Below are positions 1-5,443 of a stretch of DNA of 5,749 nucleotides, one piece after another. A program made the position numbers and the translations under genes. The notes below the pieces were generated by a model. The model saw nothing but the letters and a program-made list of their open reading frames with translations. It was not told the origin of the DNA and ran no database searches. Source of the stretch: Acetobacteraceae bacterium (GTDB taxonomy: Bacteria; Pseudomonadota; Alphaproteobacteria; Acetobacterales; Acetobacteraceae); contig CANJSR010000329.1 in NCBI GenBank assembly GCA_947476855.1, forward strand, positions 1-5,749, written 5' to 3'. Every line of letters begins with the position of its first letter. The stretch's first letter is position 1.

Positions 1-1040
1 CCCGCGCGCTGCACGAGATCGATGCGGGCTGGCTTCAGGTCATCTCCGACTTCGATGACGCGGAAAGCGAGTTCGCGATGCTGCGCCGCCTGACGGCCGC
101 GGCCGAACGGCCGATGGCGATCACCATCCTGCAGCGCGACGCCAAGCCCGAGGAATGGCGCAAGATCACCGGCTGGATCGCCGAGGCCAACCACGCCGGC
201 GTGCCGATGCTGGGCCAGGTGCTGACGCGCCCGACCGGGATCATCCTGGGCTTCGAGGTTTCCCAAAGCCCGTTCAGCGGCCGCCCGTCCTACGACGTGC
301 TGATGAACCAGCCGTTCGAGGCGCGCATCGCCGCGCTGCGCGATCCGGCCCTGCGCGCCCGCATCCGGGCCGAGACGTGCGACGATGCCTCGCTGGCTCG
401 CCGCGTGTCCCGCTGGGATCGCATCTTCCCGATGTCCGATCCGCCGAACTACGAGCCCGCGCCCGAGGACAGTGTCGCGGCCATCGCCCAGCGTCAGGGC
501 CGCGATCCCGAGGACCTGGCCTATGACCTGCTGCTCGCCGATGGTGGGCACACGCTGATGTACCGGCCGCTGTCGAACTACACCTCTGGCGACCTCGGCA
601 GCGTCCACGACATGCTGACGCATGACGCAACGATCGTCGGCCTGGGCGATGGCGGCGCGCATGTCGGCATCCTGTGCGATGCCAGCGCGATCAGCACGAT
701 GCTGACCCATTGGACGCGGGACCGGACTCGCGGGCCGAAGGTGTCGCTGCCCTGGGCGGTGAAGCGGGTGACGCGGGACAGTGCCTTCGCGATCGGGCTG
801 CGGGATCGGGGCGTGATTGGCCCCGGCTACAAGGCCGATCTGAACGTGATCGACTATGACGGGCTGCGGGTGTCGGTGCCTCGGGTGGTCTATGACCTGC
901 CGAGCGGAGGGAAGCGGCTGATCCAGACGGCGAGAGGGTATGATGCGACGATTGTTTCGGGGGTGATCGTCTCCCGGGATGGGCAGGCGACCGGGGCGTT
1001 GCCGGGCCGGTTGGTGCGTGGCGCGAAGGCCGGACCGTGA
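1..1040 (+). CDS. D-aminoacylase-like amidohydrolase, 5' end outside window
   Basis: This is the C-terminal part of an amidohydrolase-superfamily protein of the N-acyl-D-amino-acid deacylase type, a family that hydrolyses N-acyl or other amide bonds with metal-bound water. The frame is open from base 3, giving 345 visible residues; family members usually run to about 500-590, so roughly the first third is missing, including the N-terminal His-x-His metal site. The motif GLGDGGAHVG at about 642-671 is typical of the family, and its first Asp (648-650) is the expected catalytic, metal-binding Asp at the end of the barrel. Near the C-terminus, GYKADLNVIDYDGL is the usual return to the small beta-sandwich domain. 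The segment RPMAITILQRD at about 108-140 has no His where classical D-aminoacylases carry a metal-ligand His, so the metal site may differ. The Met at 78 is internal. The stop overlaps the next gene's GTG, so the two are probably co-transcribed. The family is fairly sure; the substrate is unknown. Confidence 0.85.
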   Translation, partial: RALHEIDAGWLQVISDFDDAESEFAMLRRLTAAAERPMAITILQRDAKPEEWRKITGWIAEANHAGVPMLGQVLTRPTGIILGFEVSQSPFSGRPSYDVLMNQPFEARIAALRDPALRARIRAETCDDASLARRVSRWDRIFPMSDPPNYEPAPEDSVAAIAQRQGRDPEDLAYDLLLADGGHTLMYRPLSNYTSGDLGSVHDMLTHDATIVGLGDGGAHVGILCDASAISTMLTHWTRDRTRGPKVSLPWAVKRVTRDSAFAIGLRDRGVIGPGYKADLNVIDYDGLRVSVPRVVYDLPSGGKRLIQTARGYDATIVSGVIVSRDGQATGALPGRLVRGAKAGP

Positions 1041-2179
1041 TCGACGCGTTTCCCGCCTCGGTCCTGCCCGCCGGCGTGCGGTCTCGCTTTGTCGAGAACA
1101 TCAACGGGCTGCGGGTGCATATGCTGGAGGCCGGGTTTGAAACCCCCGGCCGCCCGCTGGTCGTGCTGCTGCATGGCTTCCCGGAACTCGCGTGGTCGTG
1201 GCGCAAGGTGATCGGGCCGCTGGCCGCGGCGGGGTACCACGTCATCGCGCCGGACCAGCGGGGCTATGGACGCACGACCGGCTGGGACCCAGATTATGAC
1301 GGGGACCTGCGATCTTTCGGCATTCCAAATCTGGTGCGGGATGTCCTGGGGCTGGTCTTTGCCCTCGGCTACCGGACCACGGCGGCGGTGGTGGGGCATG
1401 ATTTCGGTGCCTCGGTCGCCGCGTGGTGCGGGGTGATCCGGCCGGATGTGTTCCAGCGGGTGTCGATCATGAGCGCGCCGTTCGCCGGCCCGCCCGCGTT
1501 GCCCTTCGATACCGACCGCGTGCCGGTCAAGCCCGCGCCCGATGGGGTGCACACGGCGATGGCGGCGTTGGAGCGGCCTCGGAAGCACTATCATCAATAC
1601 TACTCGACCCGCCCGGCCAACACGGACATGTGGCGGTCCCGGCAGGGGGTGCACGACTTCCTACGCGCCTATTACCATCACAAAAGCGCTGACTGGACCG
1701 CCAACAAACCGTTCCGCCTGGGTGGCTGGACCGCCGGCGAACTGGCGAAGATGCCAACCTACTACATCATGGACCTGCACGAGGACATGGCGGCGACGGT
1801 GGCGCATGAGATGCCCTCGGGCGAACAGATCGCGGCCTGCGGCTGGCTGACCGAGGCGGAGCTGCGTGTCTACAGCGGTGAATACGAGCGCACCGGCTTC
1901 CAGGGTGGGCTGCAATGGTATCGCGTCCGCACCGAGGAAGCCGACCTCGCGCATCTGCAACTGTTCGCCGGCCGGACGATCGACCAGCCGTTCCTGTTCG
2001 TGGCCGGCTCAGCGGACTGGGGCGTGTATCAGCGGCCCGGCGCGTTTGAACGGATGCAGGAAACCGCCTGCACCCGCGTGATCGGCTGCCATCTGCTGGA
2101 TGGCGCCGGCCATTGGGTGCAGCAGGAGCAGCCGGAGCGGGTGACCGAACTGCTCCTGGATTTGCTGCGGACAATCTAG
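1037..2179 (+). CDS. Epoxide hydrolase-type alpha/beta hydrolase
   Basis: This encodes a 380-residue alpha/beta-hydrolase of the epoxide hydrolase group, which opens epoxides to diols through an Asp-ester intermediate. Visible motifs in order are the oxyanion-hole HGFPE at 46-50, DQRGYG at 73-78, the nucleophile elbow GHDFGAS at 120-126 with Asp122, candidate lid tyrosines in YHQYY (185-189) and in GLQWYR (Tyr295), a likely acid Asp327 in AGSADWG, and the catalytic His359 in GAGHW. Asp rather than Ser at the elbow excludes an ordinary esterase, and HGFPE with the WYR lid motif favours epoxide hydrolase over haloalkane dehalogenase. There is no signal peptide, so it is probably cytoplasmic. 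The GTG start at 1037 is chosen because it overlaps the upstream TGA and has a GAAGG ribosome site about eight bases before it; the next in-frame Met (residue 29) would remove strand 1. The overlap suggests translational coupling to the amidohydrolase. The physiological substrate is unknown. Confidence 0.9.
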   Translation: MIDAFPASVLPAGVRSRFVENINGLRVHMLEAGFETPGRPLVVLLHGFPELAWSWRKVIGPLAAAGYHVIAPDQRGYGRTTGWDPDYDGDLRSFGIPNLVRDVLGLVFALGYRTTAAVVGHDFGASVAAWCGVIRPDVFQRVSIMSAPFAGPPALPFDTDRVPVKPAPDGVHTAMAALERPRKHYHQYYSTRPANTDMWRSRQGVHDFLRAYYHHKSADWTANKPFRLGGWTAGELAKMPTYYIMDLHEDMAATVAHEMPSGEQIAACGWLTEAELRVYSGEYERTGFQGGLQWYRVRTEEADLAHLQLFAGRTIDQPFLFVAGSADWGVYQRPGAFERMQETACTRVIGCHLLDGAGHWVQQEQPERVTELLLDLLRTI

Positions 2180-2190
2180 CGCTTTGTTTA

Positions 2191-2240
2191 ATCGCATGAT
2201 TCACGGCCTGTGACGTGGACGCTCAGGCCGATCATGCGAT
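2191..2240. terminator. Nested inverted repeat between convergent genes, possible bidirectional terminator
   Basis: ATCGCATGAT (2191-2200) is exactly complementary to ATCATGCGAT (2231-2240). Inside it CGGCCTG (2204-2210) is exactly complementary to CAGGCCG (2224-2230). Together they give a 17-bp stem with a three-base bulge (2201-2203) and a 13-base loop. It begins 12 bases after the hydrolase stop and takes in the stop and last two codons of eutB, so both transcripts would carry it. Neither side has a clear U-run, so classical Rho-independent termination is not proven. A role in 3'-end protection or as a protein-binding palindrome is also possible. Confidence 0.5.
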
Positions 2241-3602
2241 GCCGATCAGTCCCGGCGCCATCGCCGCCGGGATGCGGTCCGGCCCGATGCCGCCGGGCCG
2301 GCCGACAGAGTCCAGCCAGGCCTCAAACTCCGGTGCCGGTTTCAGGCCGAGGGCCGCGCGGAGGTAGAGGGCGTCGTGGAATGAGGTGCTCTGGTAGGAG
2401 AGCATGACGTCATCCGCCCCAGGCACGCCCATCACATAGGTGACGCCGGCGACGCCCAGCAGGGTCAGCAACCCGTCCATGTCGTCCTGGTCGGCCTCGG
2501 CGTGGTTCGTGTAGCAGACATCGACCCCCATCGGCAGGCCGAGGAGCTTGCCGCAGAAATGGTCCTCCAGCCCCGCGCGGGTGATCTGCTTGCCATCATA
2601 AAGGTACTCGGGGCCGATGAAGCCGACGACCGTATTCACCAGCAGAGGGTGGAAGGCGCGGGCGACCGCATAGGCCCGGGCCTCGATGGTCTGCTGGTCG
2701 ACGCCGTGGTGACTGTCGGATGACAGGGCGCTGCCCTGCCCGGTTTCGAAATACATGACATTGTCCCCGATCGTGCCGCGGTGCAGGGACAAAGCGGCGT
2801 CCCGGGCTTCCGCCAGCAGGGAGAGGGAGACGCCGAAGCCGCGATTGGCGGCCTCGGTCCCGCCGATCGATTGGAACACGAGGTCGACCGGGGCGCCGCG
2901 CTCGATCGCACGCAAGGTCGTGGTGACATGGGAGAGCACGCAGGTCTGGGTAGGGATGGCGTAGCGGTCGCGAACGGCGTCCAGCATCTCCAGCAGGGTG
3001 ACGGTCGCCTCGACGCTGTCGGTCGCGGGATTGACTCCGATGACCGCGTCGCCCGCGCCCAGCAGCAGGCCGTCAAGGGTGGAGGCCGCGACGCCGCGCG
3101 GATCGTCGGTCGGATGGTTGGGTTGCAGCCGCACCGCCAGCCGGCCCGGCAGTCCGATCGTGTTGCGGAAGCGCGTCACCACCCGGCAGCGGGCCGCGAT
3201 CGCGATCAGGTCCTGGAGCTTCATGATCTTGGAGACCGCCGCCACGACCTCGGGCGTCAGGCCGGGGCGCAGGCGGGTCAGCGTGTCGCTGTCGGCCGCG
3301 AGCAGGAAATCGCGGAAGGCCCCCACGGTCATCGAGGCGACAAGCGCGAAGGCGGCGGAATCGTGGGTGTCGAGGATCAGGCGCGTGACCTCATCATCCT
3401 CATAGGGAATGACGGGTTGGTTCAGGATATCGCGCAGCGGCAGGTCGGCCAGCGCCATCTGGGCGGCGACGCGTTCGGCGGCGGTCTCGGCCGCGATCCC
3501 GGCCAGGGCGTCGCCCGAGCGGAACGGCGTGGCGCGCGCCAGCAGCGTCCGCAGGTCGGGGAAGACGTAGCGCGATCCGGCGATGGCATGGGCATAGGGC
3601 AC
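2232..3602 (-). CDS. eutB: Ethanolamine ammonia-lyase large (catalytic) subunit EutB
   Basis: EutB is the catalytic subunit of adenosylcobalamin-dependent ethanolamine ammonia-lyase, which converts ethanolamine to acetaldehyde and ammonia and supplies carbon and nitrogen from phosphatidylethanolamine. Similarity to E. coli EutB runs end to end: RSGDALAG near 28-35, PYEDDEVTRLI near 66-76, RLQPN at 158-162, GDAVIGVNP at 184-192, YFETGQGSALS at 284-294, VVGFIGPEYLYDGKQI at 325-340 and CYTNHAEADQD near 363-373. The ethanolamine-binding residues known in E. coli (Arg160, Gln162, Asn193, Glu287, Asp362) correspond to Arg158, Gln160, Asn191, Glu286 and Asp361, so the site looks intact. The GTG at 3602 gives 456 residues and aligns with the E. 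coli start without an overhang (453 residues). A GTG at 3647 would add 15 residues; neither start has a strong ribosome site. The frame stays open to 4031, but that extension does not look like protein. No eutC adjoins it, and no cobalamin riboswitch signature was seen upstream. Confidence 0.95.
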   Translation of the reverse strand: MPYAHAIAGSRYVFPDLRTLLARATPFRSGDALAGIAAETAAERVAAQMALADLPLRDILNQPVIPYEDDEVTRLILDTHDSAAFALVASMTVGAFRDFLLAADSDTLTRLRPGLTPEVVAAVSKIMKLQDLIAIAARCRVVTRFRNTIGLPGRLAVRLQPNHPTDDPRGVAASTLDGLLLGAGDAVIGVNPATDSVEATVTLLEMLDAVRDRYAIPTQTCVLSHVTTTLRAIERGAPVDLVFQSIGGTEAANRGFGVSLSLLAEARDAALSLHRGTIGDNVMYFETGQGSALSSDSHHGVDQQTIEARAYAVARAFHPLLVNTVVGFIGPEYLYDGKQITRAGLEDHFCGKLLGLPMGVDVCYTNHAEADQDDMDGLLTLLGVAGVTYVMGVPGADDVMLSYQSTSFHDALYLRAALGLKPAPEFEAWLDSVGRPGGIGPDRIPAAMAPGLIGIA

Positions 3603-3795
3603 GGTGGGGTCTTTCGCGGCTTGCGGGGAAGTCTGACTGGAAATCACGCGCCGGCAAGGTGCCTCGGGAATAGGGCTTCGTTCATCTCGTCTTACGTGAT
3701 GAAACAAATTGAAACCGACCTTCGCCTCGCCGCCGTGTAATGTCCCGACACGGATCGCAGTCACCCATCGTGCGGGCGGTCCCGGACCCAATCGG

Positions 3796-3820
3796 CGGCT
3801 GGTATCGGGGGATACCGCCG
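3796..3820. repeat. Hairpin or palindrome upstream of eutB
   Basis: GGTATC (3801-3806) and GATACC (3811-3816) are perfect inverted repeats around a GGGG loop. CGGC (3796-3799) and GCCG (3817-3820) extend the stem to 10 bp with one bulged T at 3800. It lies between the divergent eutB and small-ORF starts, about 195 bases upstream of the eutB start, so an operator or a structured 5' leader element are both possible. There is no direct evidence for either. Confidence 0.4.
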
Positions 3821-3837
3821 GGGCTCGTGGACACCAG

Positions 3838-3852
3838 GCATCCCTTGGATGC
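3838..3852. repeat. Short perfect hairpin, GCATCC/GGATGC
   Basis: GCATCC (3838-3843) and GGATGC (3847-3852) are complementary across a three-base CTT spacer. The earliest ATG in frame with the small downstream ORF (3849) falls inside this stem and has no ribosome site, which argues against it as the start. Any regulatory role is unproven. Confidence 0.3.
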
Positions 3853-3959
3853 GCACACATGATGGGAACCGGCAGGGGCAGGCTGGTGTGACCGCGATCA
3901 TAGCCGAGCCGGAAGGTCCGGCGCATTCTGCACAAGTCAGGCCCAAGGTGACCGTCCCG

Positions 3960-4208
3960 ATGTCGATCATCCCCGCGGAACAGGAACGAACCGGCAGCGC
4001 CGCACCAGGCGGGCTGATGGCGCTCGTTCATTCATGGCTCGCCAATCTTCCGCCCGACGAGGATCAGATCGCGCATCGGCGCGCCGTGCTGCGGCGGGAG
4101 CTTGATGCCTTTGCATGGAACCTGATCGGACGGATGGATGGCATTGCCCCACCCGACGATGGGCGCATCCCCGAGATTCCGCTGGACATGGACAAGCCCA
4201 ACCGGTAA
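3960..4208 (+). CDS. Hypothetical 82-residue protein
   Basis: I do not recognise this protein. The ATG at 3960 is chosen because AAGGTG at 3945-3950 gives a plausible ribosome site nine bases upstream; an in-frame ATG at 3849 lacks one, and an ATG at 4017 is a further alternative. The product has a low-complexity N-terminus, a Trp-containing segment MALVHSWLANLPP, a charged stretch likely to be helical (EDQIAHRRAVLRRELDAFAW, about residues 38-57), and an acidic, proline-rich tail ending in LDMDKPNR. There is no signal peptide, transmembrane segment or Cys motif. By eye roughly three quarters of third codon positions are G or C, compatible with coding but weaker than in the neighbours. It sits 99 bases upstream of rplK on the same strand, where nusG is usually found, but it resembles neither NusG nor SecE. 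It could be a lineage-specific small gene or a spurious frame. Confidence 0.5.
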   Translation: MSIIPAEQERTGSAAPGGLMALVHSWLANLPPDEDQIAHRRAVLRRELDAFAWNLIGRMDGIAPPDDGRIPEIPLDMDKPNR

Positions 4209-4307
4209 ACGCCCCCGCTCCATCGGAACGCGGGAGAGGGCTGTCCCCTATCGGGGTCGGCCGTCGTTCGTACCGCGGTCCCTAGGCTAACCAAGGACCA
4301 GGGGATT
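4209..4307 (+). promoter_or_regulatory. rplK 5' leader, candidate L1-responsive region
   Basis: These 99 bases precede rplK and contain several small foldable elements. CCCGC (4214-4218) pairs with GCGGG (4230-4234), with an inner TCC/GGA and a two-base bulge. CCCC (4245-4248) pairs with GGGG (4253-4256). GGTCC (4277-4281) pairs with GGACC (4295-4299) just before the ribosome site AGGGG at 4300-4304. In E. coli, L1 represses the L11-L1 mRNA by binding its leader in a structure resembling its 23S rRNA site. The position suits such an operator, but I could not match the conserved L1-binding motif, and no promoter was recognised. Confidence 0.35.
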
Positions 4308-4742
4308 ATGGCGAAGAAGATTGTTGGCTACATCAAGCTGCAAATTCCGGCCGGCAAGGCGAACCCTTCGCCGCCCGTCGGTCCGGCGCTGGGTCAGCGC
4401 GGCCTGAACATCATGGCCTTCGTGAAGGAATTCAACGCCTTCACGCAGAACATGGAGCCGGGCACCCCGACTCCCGTCGTGATCACCGCCTATGGTGACC
4501 GCAGCTTCACGTTCGTGACGAAGACGCCGCCGAACACCTACTTCCTGAAGAAGGCCGCCAAGATCGACAAGGGCAGCCCGACGGTTGGCAAGGGCGCCGC
4601 GGTTGGCCGGGTCACCATGACTCAGCTGCGTGAGATTGCCGAGATCAAGATGAAGGACATGAACGCGAACGATATCGACGGCGCGGTGCGCATGTTGGTG
4701 GGTTCGGCGCGTTCCATGGGCCTGACCGTGGTGGAGGGCTGA
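4308..4742 (+). CDS. rplK: 50S ribosomal protein L11
   Basis: L11 binds the GTPase-associated region of 23S rRNA at the base of the L7/L12 stalk and takes part in factor binding and the stringent response. The 144-residue length is normal. The N-terminal domain contains [20 protein letters not shown] (17-36), including Pro22 and Pro26, positions linked to thiopeptide sensitivity in other bacteria. The C-terminal RNA-binding domain ends in the typical [17 protein letters not shown] and [13 protein letters not shown]. The ATG at 4308 follows AGGGG by three bases and an AAGGA slightly further upstream. Codon use is that of a highly expressed gene. The gene is followed two bases later by rplA, the standard order. 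secE and nusG, which commonly precede rplK in proteobacteria, are not upstream in this window, so transcription probably starts from a promoter of its own. Confidence 0.98.
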   Translation: MAKKIVGYIKLQIPAGKANPSPPVGPALGQRGLNIMAFVKEFNAFTQNMEPGTPTPVVITAYGDRSFTFVTKTPPNTYFLKKAAKIDKGSPTVGKGAAVGRVTMTQLREIAEIKMKDMNANDIDGAVRMLVGSARSMGLTVVEG

Positions 4743-4744
4743 TC

Positions 4745-5443
4745 ATGGCGAAGAACAAGCGTCTCGCGGCGGCCCAGGCTTCCGTTGACCCGGCGAAGTC
4801 CTATCCGCTTGAGGAAGCGATCGCGCTGATCAAGTCGGTGTCGAAGGCCAAGTTCGACGAAACGATCGAGATTTCGCTGAACCTCGGCATTGATCCGCGT
4901 CACGCCGACCAGATGGTCCGTGGCCTGACCAGCCTGCCGAACGGCACCGGCAAGTCGGTGCGCGTGGGCGTGTTCGCCCGCGGCCCGAAGGCTGAGGAAG
5001 CGTTGGCGGCCGGGGCCGAGGTTGTCGGCGCCGAAGACCTGATGGAGAAGATCCAGGCGGGTGAGATCGATTTCGACCGCTGCATCGCGACCCCGGACAT
5101 GATGGGCATCGTCGGGCGGCTGGGTAAGATCCTCGGGCCGCGTGGCCTGATGCCGAACCCGCGTCTGGGCACCGTGACCATGGACGTGAAGGGCGCGGTC
5201 ATCGCCGCCAAGTCGGGCCAGGTGGAGTTCCGCGCCGAAAAGGCCGGCATCATCCACGCCGGCATCGGCAAGGTCAGCTTCGACGCCAACGCGCTGATCG
5301 AGAACGCGCGGTCTTTGGCCGACGCGATCCAGCGCGCCAAGCCGACCGGCGCCAAGGGCACCTACATGAAGAAGGTCTCCATCAGTTCGACGATGGGCCC
5401 GGGCATCCGGGTCGACGTCGCGACGCTGGGTACGGCCGTATGA
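4745..5443 (+). CDS. rplA: 50S ribosomal protein L1
   Basis: L1 forms the mobile L1 stalk of the large subunit, helps release deacylated tRNA from the E site, and in E. coli represses its own L11-L1 mRNA. The protein has 232 residues (E. coli 234) and is complete: an N-terminal [14 protein letters not shown], the domain I segment [20 protein letters not shown] (37-56), the L1 signature [20 protein letters not shown] (124-143), and the closing [20 protein letters not shown] (204-222 region). The ATG at 4745 is two bases after the rplK stop, and its ribosome site GGAGGG (4733-4738) is embedded in the last rplK codons, so the two genes are translationally linked. About 306 non-coding bases follow before the expected rplJ. 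Confidence 0.98.
   Translation: MAKNKRLAAAQASVDPAKSYPLEEAIALIKSVSKAKFDETIEISLNLGIDPRHADQMVRGLTSLPNGTGKSVRVGVFARGPKAEEALAAGAEVVGAEDLMEKIQAGEIDFDRCIATPDMMGIVGRLGKILGPRGLMPNPRLGTVTMDVKGAVIAAKSGQVEFRAEKAGIIHAGIGKVSFDANALIENARSLADAIQRAKPTGAKGTYMKKVSISSTMGPGIRVDVATLGTAV

Larger units (their letters stand above)
3603..3959. other. Intergenic region between divergent eutB and small ORF
   Basis: No convincing gene lies in this 357-base gap. It should contain the eutB promoter on the minus strand and possibly one for the small ORF on the plus strand, but I could not identify a -35/-10 pair or a sigma-54 box with confidence. It holds an AT-richer patch around 3694-3716 with GAAAC at 3701-3705 and again at 3711-3715, exactly ten bases apart. 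It also holds two short hairpins, listed separately. I found no match to the GCCACTG core of a cobalamin riboswitch on the eutB strand. Long open frames crossing the gap look like GC-rich shadow frames. Confidence 0.6.

Noticed and set aside
890..1654. 254-codon open frame on the - strand opposite the amidohydrolase/epoxide hydrolase junction
   Set aside because: The product has shadow-frame composition (Arg, Pro, His) and overlaps two well-supported genes on the other strand.
2781..3740. 319-codon open frame on the + strand opposite eutB
   Set aside because: It is antisense to a clearly conserved eutB, its product is rich in Gly, Arg, Gln and Asp with no recognisable fold, and it fits the shadow frames usual in GC-rich genes.
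3603..3800. Cobalamin riboswitch upstream of the B12-dependent eutB
   Set aside because: I searched the minus strand by eye for the GCCACTG B12-box core and found none.
3603..4031. 143-residue N-terminal extension of EutB reaching 4031
   Set aside because: The extension has no resemblance to EutB, is rich in Arg, Pro, Cys and His, and would overlap the small + strand ORF; the start at 3602 matches the family length.
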